Source: Tepidimonas ignava (lineage in GTDB: Bacteria > Pseudomonadota > Gammaproteobacteria > Burkholderiales > Burkholderiaceae_C). Taken from it: a stretch of 64,000 nt of DNA. Made by a program: the position numbers and the translations under genes. The notes under the pieces are model-generated. The model searched no databases. It saw only the letters and a program-made list of their open reading frames with translations, and was not told the origin of the DNA. This document shows, one piece after another, positions 17,042 to 27,601 of the stretch. Location of the stretch: positions 62,001 to 126,000 of the forward strand of contig NZ_SMAH01000007.1 of assembly GCF_004342625.1 (NCBI RefSeq), in the 5' to 3' direction. The stretch's first letter is position 1. Each line of letters begins with the position of its first letter.

Positions 17042-18781
17042 ATGTACAGCTACACCGACTTCGACCGCCACGTCATCCGCCAACGCGCGGCGCAGTTCCG
17101 CGACCAACTGCAGCGCCACCTGCGTGGCGAGCTCAGCGCCGACGACTTCAAGCCGCTGCGGCTGCAAAACGGCTGGTACATCCAGCGCCACGCCCCCATG
17201 CTGCGCGTGGCCATCCCGTACGGCGAGCTCAGCAGCCGCCAGTTGCGCACCTTGGCGCGGGTGGCACGCGACCACGACCGCGTGACCGAGGGCCCCTTCG
17301 CGGGGCAAGGCGGCGTGGGCCACTTCACCACGCGACAAAACATCCAATTCAACTGGATCGCGCTGGAGCGCGCGGCCGACGTCATGGACCTGCTGGCCGA
17401 GGCCGACCTGCACGGCATCCAGACCAGCGGCAACTGCATCCGCAACATCACCACCGACGCGCTGGCCGGCGTCGCGCCGGACGAGGCGGTGGACCCGCGC
17501 CCGTACTGCGAGCTGCTGCGCCAGTGGAGCACGCTGCACCCGGAGTTCGCCTTTTTGCCGCGCAAGTTCAAAATCGCCGTCACCGGCGCGGCGGACGACC
17601 GTGCCGCCATCGCGTGGCACGACATCGGGCTGCAACTGCTGCGCAACGACGCCGGCGAAATGGGGTTTCGCGTGCTGGTCGGCGGTGGCATGGGTCGCAC
17701 GCCGCTCATCGCCCCGACGATCGCGGACTTTGTGCCGTGGCACGACATCCTGCTGTTCCTGGAAGCCATCGTGCGCGTGTACAACCTGTACGGCCGGCGC
17801 GACAACCTGTACAAGGCGCGCATCAAGATCCTGGTCAAGGCCGAGGGGCAGGCGTTCATCGACGCGGTGCTGGCGGAGTACGAGGCCTTGCGGCGTGATG
17901 ATGCGCTGGGCGCGGCGCTGCGCCTGCGCGAAGCCGATCTGCAGCGCGTGCAAGCGATGTTCGAGCCCCCGCGCGACTGGGTGGCGCGACCACCGGCACC
18001 GTCCCCCGATGCGCCGACCATCGAAGCCGACCCGGCGTTCCAGCGCTGGCGGGCGCGCCAGGTGCACGCGCACCGGCTGCCCGGGCTGGTGGCGGTGACG
18101 CTGTCGATCAAGCGCCCTGGCCAAGCGCCCGGCGACGTCAGCGCCGAGCAGCTCGACGCGCTGGCCGACCTGGCCGACCGCTTCAGCGCCGGCGAAGCGC
18201 GCGTGACGCACGAACAAAACCTGCTGCTGCCGTGGGTGCACGCCACCGCACTGCCGGCCCTGTGGCAGGCCGCGCGCGCGCTGGGGCTGGCCGGCGCCCA
18301 TCGGGGGCGTCTGACCGACCTCATCGCCTGCCCGGGTGGCGACCTGTGCGCGCTGGCCAACGCGCGCACCACGCCGATCGCGCTGCAGGTGCTGCAGCGC
18401 TACCAGGACCCCGACGAACTGGAAGCCCTGGGCGACATCGCGCTGCACATCAGCGGCTGCATGAACTCGTGCGGACACCACCACAGCGGCCACATCGGCA
18501 TCCTGGGCGTGGACAAGGACGGCACCGAGTGGTACCAGCTCACGCTCGGTGGCTCCGACGGCCAGGCCGCCCACGGCCCCGCGCGCGCCGGGCGCGTGGT
18601 GGGCCCGGCGTTCGCCGCCGACGAAATCGGCGACGCCCTGCAAGCGGTGCTGGACACCTACCTGGAGTTGCGGCAGCCCGGCGAACGGCTGCTGGACACC
18701 GTGCAGCGCGTGGGCGTGGCGCCGTTTCGTGCCGCCACCGACAGCGTGCGCCGCACCACCGCCGAACCCGTGGAGGCCTGA
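17042..18781 (+). CDS. cysI: Sulfite reductase hemoprotein subunit
   Basis: This protein reduces sulfite to sulfide with six electrons, using siroheme coupled to a 4Fe-4S cluster. The 579 residues contain two ferredoxin-reductase-like repeats and the cluster/siroheme cysteines C430 and C436 (CPGGDLC) and C473 and C477 (GCMNSCGHH). The siroheme-binding TTRQNIQFNW is at about residues 98-107. Ribosome-site sequence before the ATG is poor. It leads a tight plus-strand run: DUF934, cysH, cysD, cysN, cobA. The reductase partner (CysJ or a ferredoxin system) is absent from the window. Confidence 0.96.
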   Translation: MYSYTDFDRHVIRQRAAQFRDQLQRHLRGELSADDFKPLRLQNGWYIQRHAPMLRVAIPYGELSSRQLRTLARVARDHDRVTEGPFAGQGGVGHFTTRQNIQFNWIALERAADVMDLLAEADLHGIQTSGNCIRNITTDALAGVAPDEAVDPRPYCELLRQWSTLHPEFAFLPRKFKIAVTGAADDRAAIAWHDIGLQLLRNDAGEMGFRVLVGGGMGRTPLIAPTIADFVPWHDILLFLEAIVRVYNLYGRRDNLYKARIKILVKAEGQAFIDAVLAEYEALRRDDALGAALRLREADLQRVQAMFEPPRDWVARPPAPSPDAPTIEADPAFQRWRARQVHAHRLPGLVAVTLSIKRPGQAPGDVSAEQLDALADLADRFSAGEARVTHEQNLLLPWVHATALPALWQAARALGLAGAHRGRLTDLIACPGGDLCALANARTTPIALQVLQRYQDPDELEALGDIALHISGCMNSCGHHHSGHIGILGVDKDGTEWYQLTLGGSDGQAAHGPARAGRVVGPAFAADEIGDALQAVLDTYLELRQPGERLLDTVQRVGVAPFRAATDSVRRTTAEPVEA

Positions 18782-18786
18782 GCACG

Positions 18787-19275
18787 ATGCCACAACCGTT
18801 GCTGCACTTCATCGACCCGGCGCACGATCTGTGGCGCCGCGCACCCGCCGACGCCACCGCCCCCGCGCCCCACGCCGGCCTGGTGCTGAGCGCCGAACAA
18901 TGGCACGCCGTGCGCGGCCACTGGCCCGCCGAGCTGCCCGTGGGCGTGCTGTGGCCCAACGATCGGCCCATCGAGGCGCTGGCGCCGGACCTGCCCCGGC
19001 TGGAACTGGTGGCGCTGGTGTTTCCCAAGTGGACCGACGGCCGCGCCTACACCCAGGCCCGGCTGCTGCGGGCGCGCTACGGCTTCACGGGCCAGGTGCG
19101 CGCCACCGGCGATGTCATCGCCGACCAGGCGCTGCCGCTGTGGCGCTGCGGCTTTGACGCCGCCGAGCTGCGCGCCGACCAATCCCGCGAGGTCGCGCAG
19201 CGGGCCCTGCAGTGGTTCGCAGCGTACTACCAACCCGATGTGCGCCATCCCGAGGGAGGACGCCTCCATGCCTGA
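18787..19275 (+). CDS. DUF934 family protein of the sulfite reduction operon
   Basis: A 162-residue protein of the DUF934 family, which is found beside cysI in many proteobacteria. The conserved core is at about 85-130 (FPKWTDGRAYTQARLLR, RYGFTGQVRATGDVIADQ and WRCGF). It starts 5 nt after the cysI stop and overlaps cysH by 8 nt. The function is not established. Proposals that it assists electron supply or assembly of a CysJ-less sulfite reductase come only from gene context. Confidence 0.9.
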   Translation: MPQPLLHFIDPAHDLWRRAPADATAPAPHAGLVLSAEQWHAVRGHWPAELPVGVLWPNDRPIEALAPDLPRLELVALVFPKWTDGRAYTQARLLRARYGFTGQVRATGDVIADQALPLWRCGFDAAELRADQSREVAQRALQWFAAYYQPDVRHPEGGRLHA

Positions 19276-20080
19276 GACACCCGTTCCAACCATCGTCATC
19301 GAGCCGCCCGTGCCGGGGCGGGCCTTCAGCCTGTACGACGACCCCAGCGCCGACCACGACGACCGCGTGCAACGCAGCGTGCAATGGCTGCGTGACAGCG
19401 CGCAGCAACACCCCGGCCGCATCGTGCAGGCCACGAGCCTGGGCGCCGAGGACATGGTGCTGACCGACCTGATCGTGCGCTACGGCATCCCGATCGACGT
19501 GGCCATGATCGACACCGGCCGGCTGCACCCCGAAACGCTGGCCTTGCGCGCACGCGCCGAAGCGCACTGGGGCATCCGCATCGAGGTCTTCGCCCCCGAG
19601 CCCGAGGCGGTGGCTGCCTTCGAGGCCGAACACGGCCCCCATGCGATGTACCGCAGCCCCGCGCTGCGCCACGCCTGCTGCGGTCTGCGCAAGCTGCAGC
19701 CGCTGCAGCGCCTGCTGGCGGGTCGCACGGCGTGGGTCACGGGCCTGCGGCGCGAGCAGTCGGCGCAGCGCGCCGACGTGCCCATCGTCACCACCGACGA
19801 CGCCGGGCGCACCAAGCTCAACCCACTGGCCGAATGGAGCTGGGGCGACGTGTGGCACCACATCCGCCGCCATGGCGTGCCGTACAACCCGCTGCACGAC
19901 GCCTTCATGCCCAGCATCGGCTGCGCCCCCTGCACCCGCCCCATCGCGGTGGGCGAGGACTTTCGCGCCGGCCGCTGGTGGTGGGAAGACGACCACCGCC
20001 GTGAGTGCGGCCTGCACCTGCCCAGCCCCGCGCGCCACGCCGCCTCCCCCATGGCCTCCACCTTGGTTCAGCCCCTATGA
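19268..20080 (+). CDS. cysH: Adenylylsulfate (APS) reductase, iron-sulfur type
   Basis: This enzyme reduces adenylylsulfate to sulfite with thioredoxin or glutaredoxin. The 270-residue protein has the CC...CxxC set that marks the 4Fe-4S, APS-using type rather than the PAPS reductase of enterics: C137, C138 (HACCGLRK) and C219, C222 (GCAPCTRP). TGLRREQSAQR is also conserved. The terminal redox Cys of the family is seen in RRECGLH. GGGAGG precedes the ATG. It overlaps the DUF934 gene upstream and cysD downstream (ATGA). Confidence 0.95.
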   Translation: MPETPVPTIVIEPPVPGRAFSLYDDPSADHDDRVQRSVQWLRDSAQQHPGRIVQATSLGAEDMVLTDLIVRYGIPIDVAMIDTGRLHPETLALRARAEAHWGIRIEVFAPEPEAVAAFEAEHGPHAMYRSPALRHACCGLRKLQPLQRLLAGRTAWVTGLRREQSAQRADVPIVTTDDAGRTKLNPLAEWSWGDVWHHIRRHGVPYNPLHDAFMPSIGCAPCTRPIAVGEDFRAGRWWWEDDHRRECGLHLPSPARHAASPMASTLVQPL

Positions 20081-21036
20081 ACGCCACCGTACACCCTGAC
20101 CAACTGCTGCCCGAGATCGATTGGCGCCACCTCGATGCGCTGGAAGAAGAATCGATCGAGATCCTGCGCGAAGCCGTGGCCGCGTTCGAGCGGCCGGCGC
20201 TGCTGTTTTCCGGGGGCAAAGACTCGTGCGTGGTGCTGCATCTGGCGCGCAAAGCCTTCCAGCGCCGCGGTCCCGATGGGCGCTGGCACGGCGCCCTGCC
20301 GCTGCCGCTGCTGCACATCGACACCGGACACAACTTCCCCGAGGTCATCGCCTTTCGCGACGCGCTGGTGGCCCGCCACGGCGACCGGCTGCTGGTGGGC
20401 CATGTGGAAGACTCCATGCGCCGCGGCACCGTGCGGCTGAGTGACCCGCTGGCGTCGCGCAACGCGGCGCAAAGCGTCACGCTGCTGGAAACCATCGAGG
20501 CGCACCGCTTGGACGTGCTGGTGGGTGGTGCGCGCCGCGACGAAGAAAAGGCGCGCGCCAAGGAGCGCATCTTTTCGCACCGCGACGCCTTCGGCCAGTG
20601 GCAGCCCAAGGCCCAGCGGCCCGAGCTGTGGACGCTGTTCAACACCCGGCTGCAGCCCGGCGAGCACATGCGCGCCTTCCCCATCAGCAACTGGACCGAA
20701 CTGGACGTGTGGGCCTACATCGCGCGCGAGCGCATTGAGCTGCCGTCGCTGTACTGGGCGCACCCGCGCCAGGTGGTCCGCCGCGGCGGGCTGCTGGTGC
20801 CGGTCACGCCGCTGACCCCACCGCAACCCGGTGAAACGGTGGAAACGCTGCAGGTGCGCTTTCGCACCGTGGGCGACATGAGCTGCACCTGCCCGGTGCC
20901 CAGCAGCGCCGCCACGCCCGAGGCCGTGGTGCTGGAGACGCTGCGCAGCACGGTCAGCGAGCGCGGCGCCACCCGCGTGGACGACCGCGCCAACGACGCC
21001 GCCATGGAACGCCGCAAACGCGAAGGGTATTTCTGA
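20077..21036 (+). CDS. cysD: Sulfate adenylyltransferase subunit 2
   Basis: The catalytic subunit of ATP sulfurylase, forming APS from sulfate and ATP with the GTPase CysN. The 319 residues show the PP-loop LLFSGGKDSCVVLHLA at about 43-58, HIDTGHNFPEV, the GGARRDEEKARAKERIFS signature and C-terminal GDMSCTCPVPS. The ATG overlaps the cysH stop (ATGA), and cysN follows after 2 nt. Absence of a cysC kinase agrees with the APS-type reductase upstream. Confidence 0.97.
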   Translation: MNATVHPDQLLPEIDWRHLDALEEESIEILREAVAAFERPALLFSGGKDSCVVLHLARKAFQRRGPDGRWHGALPLPLLHIDTGHNFPEVIAFRDALVARHGDRLLVGHVEDSMRRGTVRLSDPLASRNAAQSVTLLETIEAHRLDVLVGGARRDEEKARAKERIFSHRDAFGQWQPKAQRPELWTLFNTRLQPGEHMRAFPISNWTELDVWAYIARERIELPSLYWAHPRQVVRRGGLLVPVTPLTPPQPGETVETLQVRFRTVGDMSCTCPVPSSAATPEAVVLETLRSTVSERGATRVDDRANDAAMERRKREGYF

Positions 21037-21038
21037 CG

Positions 21039-22337
21039 ATGGACACGCACCTGAACGACCACCACACCCCCGCCGAGCACGCCGCGCTGCGCTTTCTGAC
21101 CGCCGGCAGCGTGGACGATGGCAAAAGCACCCTGATCGGCCGCCTGCTGCTGGACAGCCAGGCGCTGATGACCGACCAGGTGCAGGCGCTGCAAGCGCGC
21201 AGCCGCACGCCCGACGCGCTGGAGCTGGCGCTGCTGACCGACGGCCTGGAGGCCGAGCGCGAGCAGGGCATCACCATCGACGTGGCGTACCGCTACTTCG
21301 CCACGCCGCGGCGCAAATTCATCATCGCCGACGCGCCCGGCCACGAGCAGTACACCCGCAACATGGTCACGGCCGCCGCCGGCAGCCACGCCGCCGTGGT
21401 GCTGGTGGACGTCACCAAGCTGGACCTGCACGCACCGCAGGTGGCGCTGCTGCCGCAAACCCGCCGCCACGCGCTGCTGGCGCACCGCCTGGGCGTGGCG
21501 CACCTGATCTTTGCCGTCAACAAAATCGACGCCGTGGCGGACCCCGGAGCGGCTTTCGCCGCCGTGCGGGCGGCGCTGCAGGCGTTTGCCCAGCAGGCCG
21601 GGCTGCAGCCGACGGCCATCGTGCCGATTTCGGCGCTGCGGGGCGACAACGTCACGCAGCGCCTGCAAGCGCCGTGGTGGGACGGCCCGGCGCTGCTGGA
21701 GCTGCTGGAGGGACTGCCCGTGCCGCAGCCACGCAGCGATGGGCCGTGGCGCTTGTCGGTGCAGTGGGTGCAACGCGACGGCGATGGCACCGGACACCAG
21801 GCGCGCGTGTACTGGGGCCGGCTGGCCAGTGGCCGCGTGCGCGTGGGCGACACCGTGCAGGTGCACCCCAGCGGCGAGCTGGCCCAGGTGGTGCGTCTGC
21901 TGCACCACGCCGGCGCCGAGCGCCCCGAGGCCCGCGCGGGCCAATCGGTGGGGGTGGTGCTGGACCGCCAGCTCGACATCTCCCGCGGCGACTGGCTGGG
22001 CGCCCCTGGCACGCTGCAGGCGCAGCGGCGCTTTGCCGCCACCGTGGCGTGGCTGGATCCCGACCCGGCGGCCATCGGCCGGCGCTACTGGCTGCGCCAC
22101 GGCCACCGCTGGGTGCAGGGCCGCATCGCCGCCATCGAGCACCGGCTCGACATCCACACCCTCACGCCGCAGCCCGCCGACAGCCTTGGCGTCAACGAGC
22201 TGGCGCGCGTGATCGTGGACGTTGCCGAACCGCTGCCCGTCCAACCACTGGACGGGGCCAGCCCACAACCCGGTGCCTTGATCATGGTCGATCCGGGCAC
22301 GCACCGCACCAGCGCCGCGCTGCTGGTGGAGGCCTGA
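21039..22337 (+). CDS. cysN: Sulfate adenylyltransferase subunit 1 (GTPase)
   Basis: CysN couples GTP hydrolysis to APS formation by CysD. It is an EF-Tu-like GTPase of 432 residues: G1 GSVDDGKST at about 24-32, G3 DAPGHEQYTRNM at about 104-115, G4 NKID at about 160-163, then two beta-barrel domains. There is no fused CysC kinase domain, so the product APS would go directly to CysH. It begins 2 nt after cysD. Confidence 0.96.
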   Translation: MDTHLNDHHTPAEHAALRFLTAGSVDDGKSTLIGRLLLDSQALMTDQVQALQARSRTPDALELALLTDGLEAEREQGITIDVAYRYFATPRRKFIIADAPGHEQYTRNMVTAAAGSHAAVVLVDVTKLDLHAPQVALLPQTRRHALLAHRLGVAHLIFAVNKIDAVADPGAAFAAVRAALQAFAQQAGLQPTAIVPISALRGDNVTQRLQAPWWDGPALLELLEGLPVPQPRSDGPWRLSVQWVQRDGDGTGHQARVYWGRLASGRVRVGDTVQVHPSGELAQVVRLLHHAGAERPEARAGQSVGVVLDRQLDISRGDWLGAPGTLQAQRRFAATVAWLDPDPAAIGRRYWLRHGHRWVQGRIAAIEHRLDIHTLTPQPADSLGVNELARVIVDVAEPLPVQPLDGASPQPGALIMVDPGTHRTSAALLVEA

Positions 22338-22341
22338 GACC

Positions 22342-23112
22342 GTGGCCACCGTGGCCTTTGTCGGCGCAGGGCCGGGCAGCGCCGACCTCATCACCCTGCG
22401 TGGGGCACGTTGGCTGGCCCAGGCCGACGTCGTGCTGGCCGATGCCCTCACCGACCCCGGCCTGCGTGCGCTGGCGCCCCAGGCCCAGTGGGTCGATGTC
22501 GGCAAGCGCGGCTTTGCGCGCAGCACCGCGCAAGAGGTCATCCACGCGCTGCTGCTGCACCATGCGGCGCGGGTGGGCTGCGTGGTGCGCCTCAAAGGCG
22601 GCGACCCGAGCGTGTTTGGCCGGCTGGAGGAGGAGCTGGCCGTCGCACAAGCGGCTGGCCACGCCACCGTGGTGGTGCCGGGCGTCACCGCCGCGCTGGC
22701 GGCCGCGGCCGACGCGCAACGCCCGCTGACCCGCCGCGGCCGCGGCCGCAGCGTCGCGCTGACCACCGCGATGACACGCGAAGGCGCCCTGCAAGCCCAG
22801 CGGCACGCCGCCACCGAGGTGCTGTACATGGCGGGCAAACAACTCGGCGCGCTGGCGCGGCAACTGCGCGCCGCCGGTTGGGCCGACGACACGCCGGTGG
22901 CGGTGGTGTCGCGCGCCGGCTGGCCCGACGCCATCCACACCCAGCACACCGTGGCCACCCTGGCCCAGGCCAGCGTGCTGCACAGTGGGCGGCCGACGGT
23001 GGTCATCGTCGGCACGGGGGCCTTGCCCCCTCACGACAACACCAGCTTGACCCCCACCCAGGTCAGCAGCACCGACAGCAGCGAACGCACCAGCGCCACC
23101 GGCGCCCATTGA
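22342..23112 (+). CDS. cobA: Uroporphyrinogen-III C-methyltransferase (siroheme branch)
   Basis: This enzyme methylates uroporphyrinogen III at C2 and C7 to precorrin-2, the siroheme precursor needed by CysI. The 256 residues start with VAFVGAGPGSADLITLRG and contain VVRLKGGDPSVFGR and VVPGVTAALAAAA, which are class markers. It corresponds to the CysG-A domain alone; the dehydrogenase/chelatase half is missing, and the CbiX-like protein upstream could supply chelation. The GTG start is 4 nt after cysN. Its last 82 bases overlap the convergent TauE-family gene. Confidence 0.93.
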   Translation: MATVAFVGAGPGSADLITLRGARWLAQADVVLADALTDPGLRALAPQAQWVDVGKRGFARSTAQEVIHALLLHHAARVGCVVRLKGGDPSVFGRLEEELAVAQAAGHATVVVPGVTAALAAAADAQRPLTRRGRGRSVALTTAMTREGALQAQRHAATEVLYMAGKQLGALARQLRAAGWADDTPVAVVSRAGWPDAIHTQHTVATLAQASVLHSGRPTVVIVGTGALPPHDNTSLTPTQVSSTDSSERTSATGAH

Positions 23113-23843
23113 ACCAAGCGGCTGCCCAGCCAAATGCCGGGCAGCGAGCCGGCCAGCAACCAACCCAGCAAGCTCCAGTCCACCGTGCCCAGCGTGGCGT
23201 GGCCCAACCCCGCCAGCAGCGTCAGCGGCACCGCGTAGGTCACGTCCGCCGCCACCAGGCGCGCCAGCGGCAGGTGCGGGTACAGCACCATCAGCACCGC
23301 CACCCCGATGGCGCCCGCCCCCACCGATGTCAACGTCACCAGCGCGCCGATGAGCGCGCCCATCACCACCGCCGCGCCTGGCCAGCGCGGGCGCTCTTGT
23401 TGCCCGGCAGGCACCACGGTGCGCACCACCGAACGATCGGCGTGGCTGCGCCACCACCACCCCGCACGCAGCACCTTGTAGGCGGTGGCCGCCGCGGTCA
23501 GCAGCAGCATCACGCCCAACGTGACCTTCATCGCGTGCTGCACGGCGGGGTTCGTGGCCCCCACGTGCGCCAGCACCGCCAGCATCAGCAGCGTGCCCAA
23601 CACCCCACCGCCGGTGAGCTGGGCCACCACGCGCCACGGCACCAGGCCATGGCGCGCGAACGACACCGCCCCCGCCCCCTTGGTGGCAGCGGCAAACAGC
23701 AAATCGGTCCCCACCGCCAGCTGGGGTTGGACCCCAAACCCGTAGATCAGCAACGGGGTCATCAACGAGCCTCCGCCCACCCCCGTCAAACCCACGATGA
23801 AGCCGACCACGGCCCCGCCCACGATGTACGTCCCTTCGATCAT
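23031..23843 (-). CDS. TauE/SafE-family sulfite/organosulfonate exporter-like protein
   Basis: A 270-residue inner-membrane protein of the TauE/SafE (DUF81) family with about eight hydrophobic segments and the repeated motifs GLTGVGGGSLMTPLLI (near residue 20) and GALVTLTSVGAGAIG (mid-protein). Some relatives export sulfite or related anions, and its place facing the sulfate-reduction operon fits that role. The ATG at 23843 is chosen where homology starts. The 3' end overlaps cobA by 82 bp on the opposite strand. A GTTCGTTTTG element like one at the ugp promoter lies 28-37 nt upstream. Confidence 0.88.
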   Translation of the reverse strand: MIEGTYIVGGAVVGFIVGLTGVGGGSLMTPLLIYGFGVQPQLAVGTDLLFAAATKGAGAVSFARHGLVPWRVVAQLTGGGVLGTLLMLAVLAHVGATNPAVQHAMKVTLGVMLLLTAAATAYKVLRAGWWWRSHADRSVVRTVVPAGQQERPRWPGAAVVMGALIGALVTLTSVGAGAIGVAVLMVLYPHLPLARLVAADVTYAVPLTLLAGLGHATLGTVDWSLLGWLLAGSLPGIWLGSRLVQWAPVALVRSLLSVLLTWVGVKLVLS

Positions 23844-23907
23844 GGGGCGCACTGTAGGCGCAACACCGTCCAAAACGAACAACTTTTTTGGCGTTTGTTT
23901 ATGCCTT

Positions 23908-23926
23908 GCCGCTATAAGGTAGCGGC
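23908..23926. repeat. Stem-loop downstream of glxK and upstream of the TauE-family gene
   Basis: GCCGCTA (23908-23914) and TAGCGGC (23920-23926) pair perfectly around a 5-nt loop. It is 14 nt past the glxK stop on the minus strand. There is no T-run, so it may end transcription inefficiently or only protect the glp-hyi-glxK transcript 3' end. Confidence 0.45.
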
Positions 23927-23939
23927 GCGTCGGACGCCC

Positions 23940-25226
23940 TCACAACACCAGCAGCGCACGAAAATCGTTGACGTTGGTGTGCGTGGGCCCGGTGACCAGC
24001 AGGTCGCCCAGCGCGGCGAACAAGCTGTACGCATCGTGCGCCTCCAGGTACGCGCGCGGCGGCAGGCCGGCCGCGCGCGCCCGCGCCAGCGTGTCGGGGG
24101 TCACGAACGCGCCGGCGTTGTCTTCGCTGCCATCGATACCGTCGGTGTCCGCCGCCAGCGCCCACACGCGCGGCTCGCCCTGCAGGGCCAGCGCGCAGCC
24201 GAGCAAAAACTCCGTCGCGCGCCCGCCGCGCCCCGCCGGCCCGCTGACCGTCACGGTGGTTTCACCGCCCGACAGCAACACGCACGGCCCCGCCCATGGC
24301 TGCCCGCGCCGCGCCACGCTGCGCGCCAGCGCCGCGTGCACCTGCCCGACGGTGCGGCTCTCGCCCTCGACGTCATCCCCCAGCAGGTGGGCCGCCAGCC
24401 CCGCTTGGCGCGCCGCCTCGGCGGCTGCGCACAGGCTGTCCCACGGGGTGGCGATCAGGTGCACTTCGGCCCCGGCCAGCCGGGGGTCGCCGGGCTTGGG
24501 CGTTTCCCACCGCCCGCTGCGCCAGGCATCGCGTACCACCTCGGGCACTTCGATGCCGTAGCGCTGCACGATGGCCAGCGCCTCGGCGCAGGTGGTGGGG
24601 TCGGGCACCGTGGGGCCGCTGGCGATCACCGCCGGGTCATCCCCCGGCACGTCGCTGATGGCCAGCGTGATCACTTTGGCCGGCGCGCACGCCGCCGCCA
24701 GCCTGCCGCCCTGGATGGCGCTCAGGTGCTTGCGCACGGTGTTCATTTCGTCGATCGACGCGCCGCTGAGCAGCAGCGCACGCCCAATGGCCTGCACGTC
24801 CGCCAACGACAGGCCCGGCTGCGGCAGCGGCAGCAGCGCCGAGCCGCCCCCCGAAATCAGGCACAGCACCAGGTCGTCGGCGGTCAGGCCCTGGGTGAGC
24901 GCCAGCATGCGCTGGGCGGCGTCCCAACCCGCTTGGTCCGGCACCGGGTGCGCCGCTTCCACGACGGTGATGCGCCCGCCGCCCACCCCCGGCGGCGTGT
25001 GGCCATAGCGGGTCACCACCAAGCCGTGCAGCGGCCGGTGCGCAGGCCAGGCCGCCTCCACCACGGCGGCCATGGCCGCGCTGGCTTTGCCCGCGCCCAG
25101 CACCAGCGTGCGTCCGCGCGGCGGCGCAGGCAGCCACGCGGGCAGCACATGCGCGGGTTGGGCGCGCCGAACCGCCGCCTCGAACAGGGCGCGCAGCAGG
25201 GCGCGGGGGTCGTGTTTCAGCGCCAT
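23940..25226 (-). CDS. Glycerate 2-kinase / hydroxypyruvate reductase-type (MOFRL family)
   Basis: A 428-residue protein of the TtuD/GckA family (DUF4147 plus MOFRL domains). Members phosphorylate glycerate to 2-phosphoglycerate; older annotations call them hydroxypyruvate reductases. Markers are LVLGAGKASAAMA (about 41-53), CLISGGGSALLPLP, the MNTVRKHLSAIQGGRLA signature and C-terminal DTDGIDGSEDNAGAFV. The ATG lies inside the end of hyi, overlapping it by 10 nt, so the two are coupled. With hyi it converts hydroxypyruvate or tartronate semialdehyde pathway products to glycolysis, though the reducing step must come from another gene, possibly that at 60077. Confidence 0.9.
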   Translation of the reverse strand: MALKHDPRALLRALFEAAVRRAQPAHVLPAWLPAPPRGRTLVLGAGKASAAMAAVVEAAWPAHRPLHGLVVTRYGHTPPGVGGGRITVVEAAHPVPDQAGWDAAQRMLALTQGLTADDLVLCLISGGGSALLPLPQPGLSLADVQAIGRALLLSGASIDEMNTVRKHLSAIQGGRLAAACAPAKVITLAISDVPGDDPAVIASGPTVPDPTTCAEALAIVQRYGIEVPEVVRDAWRSGRWETPKPGDPRLAGAEVHLIATPWDSLCAAAEAARQAGLAAHLLGDDVEGESRTVGQVHAALARSVARRGQPWAGPCVLLSGGETTVTVSGPAGRGGRATEFLLGCALALQGEPRVWALAADTDGIDGSEDNAGAFVTPDTLARARAAGLPPRAYLEAHDAYSLFAALGDLLVTGPTHTNVNDFRALLVL

Positions 25227-25993
25227 CGTTGCATCCATCCCAAGCCGGCCTCGGTGCCGGCGGCGGGGCGGTACTCGCACCCCACCCAACCCGTGTAGCC
25301 CAGCCGGTCAAGTTCGTCCAGCACCGCTTCCCAGCGGATTTCACCGCTGCCGGGCTCGTGACGCCCCGGGTTGTCGGCGATTTGCACATGCCCGATGCGC
25401 GCCATGTGGCGCCGCAACGTGCCGATCAGCTCGCCCTCCATGCGTTGGGCGTGGTACAGGTCGTACTGCAACGCCACGTTGGGCTCGCCCACGTCGTCCA
25501 CGATGTCCAGCGCCTGCACGGTGCGGTGCACGAAAAAGCCCGGGATGTCGAAGGTGTTGATCGGCTCCAGCAGCAGCTGGATGCCGTGCGGCTGCAGCTG
25601 CCGCGCCGCGTAGCGCAGGTTGTCGATCAGAACCTGGCGGGCCTCGACCTGGGGCACGTGCGCCGGCGCCACGCCCGCGATGACGTTGAGGCGCGGCACC
25701 TGCAGCGGCACCGCCCAGCGCAGGGCGTGCTGCACGCCGGCACGGAATTCGTCGATGCGGTCCGGGTGGCAGGCGATGCCGCGCTCGCCCGCCGCCCAGT
25801 CACCGGCGGGCAGGTTGTGCAACACCAACGGCACGCCAGCCCCGTCCAAGGCGGCACGCCAAGCGTCGGGCTCGTGCTCGTAGGGGAACTGCACCTCGAC
25901 CGCGGCAAAGCCCGCGCGCGCCGCCGCTTGCACCCGTTGCAGCAGCGGGTATTCGGTGAACAGCAGCGACAGGTTGGCGGCGAAGCGTGGCAT
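25217..25993 (-). CDS. hyi: Hydroxypyruvate isomerase
   Basis: A TIM-barrel enzyme of 258 residues interconverting hydroxypyruvate and tartronate semialdehyde. Family markers are the N-terminal FAANLSLLFTEYPLLQR, LLEPINTFDIPGFFV, VALQYDLYHAQRMEG and HVQIADNPGRHEPGSGEI, which carry the metal-binding acidic and His residues. The ATG at 25993 gives normal length; one at 26002 is possible. It lies 26 nt after glpK and overlaps the glycerate kinase gene by 10 nt. Confidence 0.93.
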   Translation of the reverse strand: MPRFAANLSLLFTEYPLLQRVQAAARAGFAAVEVQFPYEHEPDAWRAALDGAGVPLVLHNLPAGDWAAGERGIACHPDRIDEFRAGVQHALRWAVPLQVPRLNVIAGVAPAHVPQVEARQVLIDNLRYAARQLQPHGIQLLLEPINTFDIPGFFVHRTVQALDIVDDVGEPNVALQYDLYHAQRMEGELIGTLRRHMARIGHVQIADNPGRHEPGSGEIRWEAVLDELDRLGYTGWVGCEYRPAAGTEAGLGWMQRWR

Positions 25994-26019
25994 GGGGCGC
26001 ATCGTAGCGCAGCCACGCC

Positions 26020-27567
<1,548 letters not shown>

Positions 27568-27601
27568 CGGATGCTCCTCGTCCCTCGTGGGGCTGTGGGC
27601 T

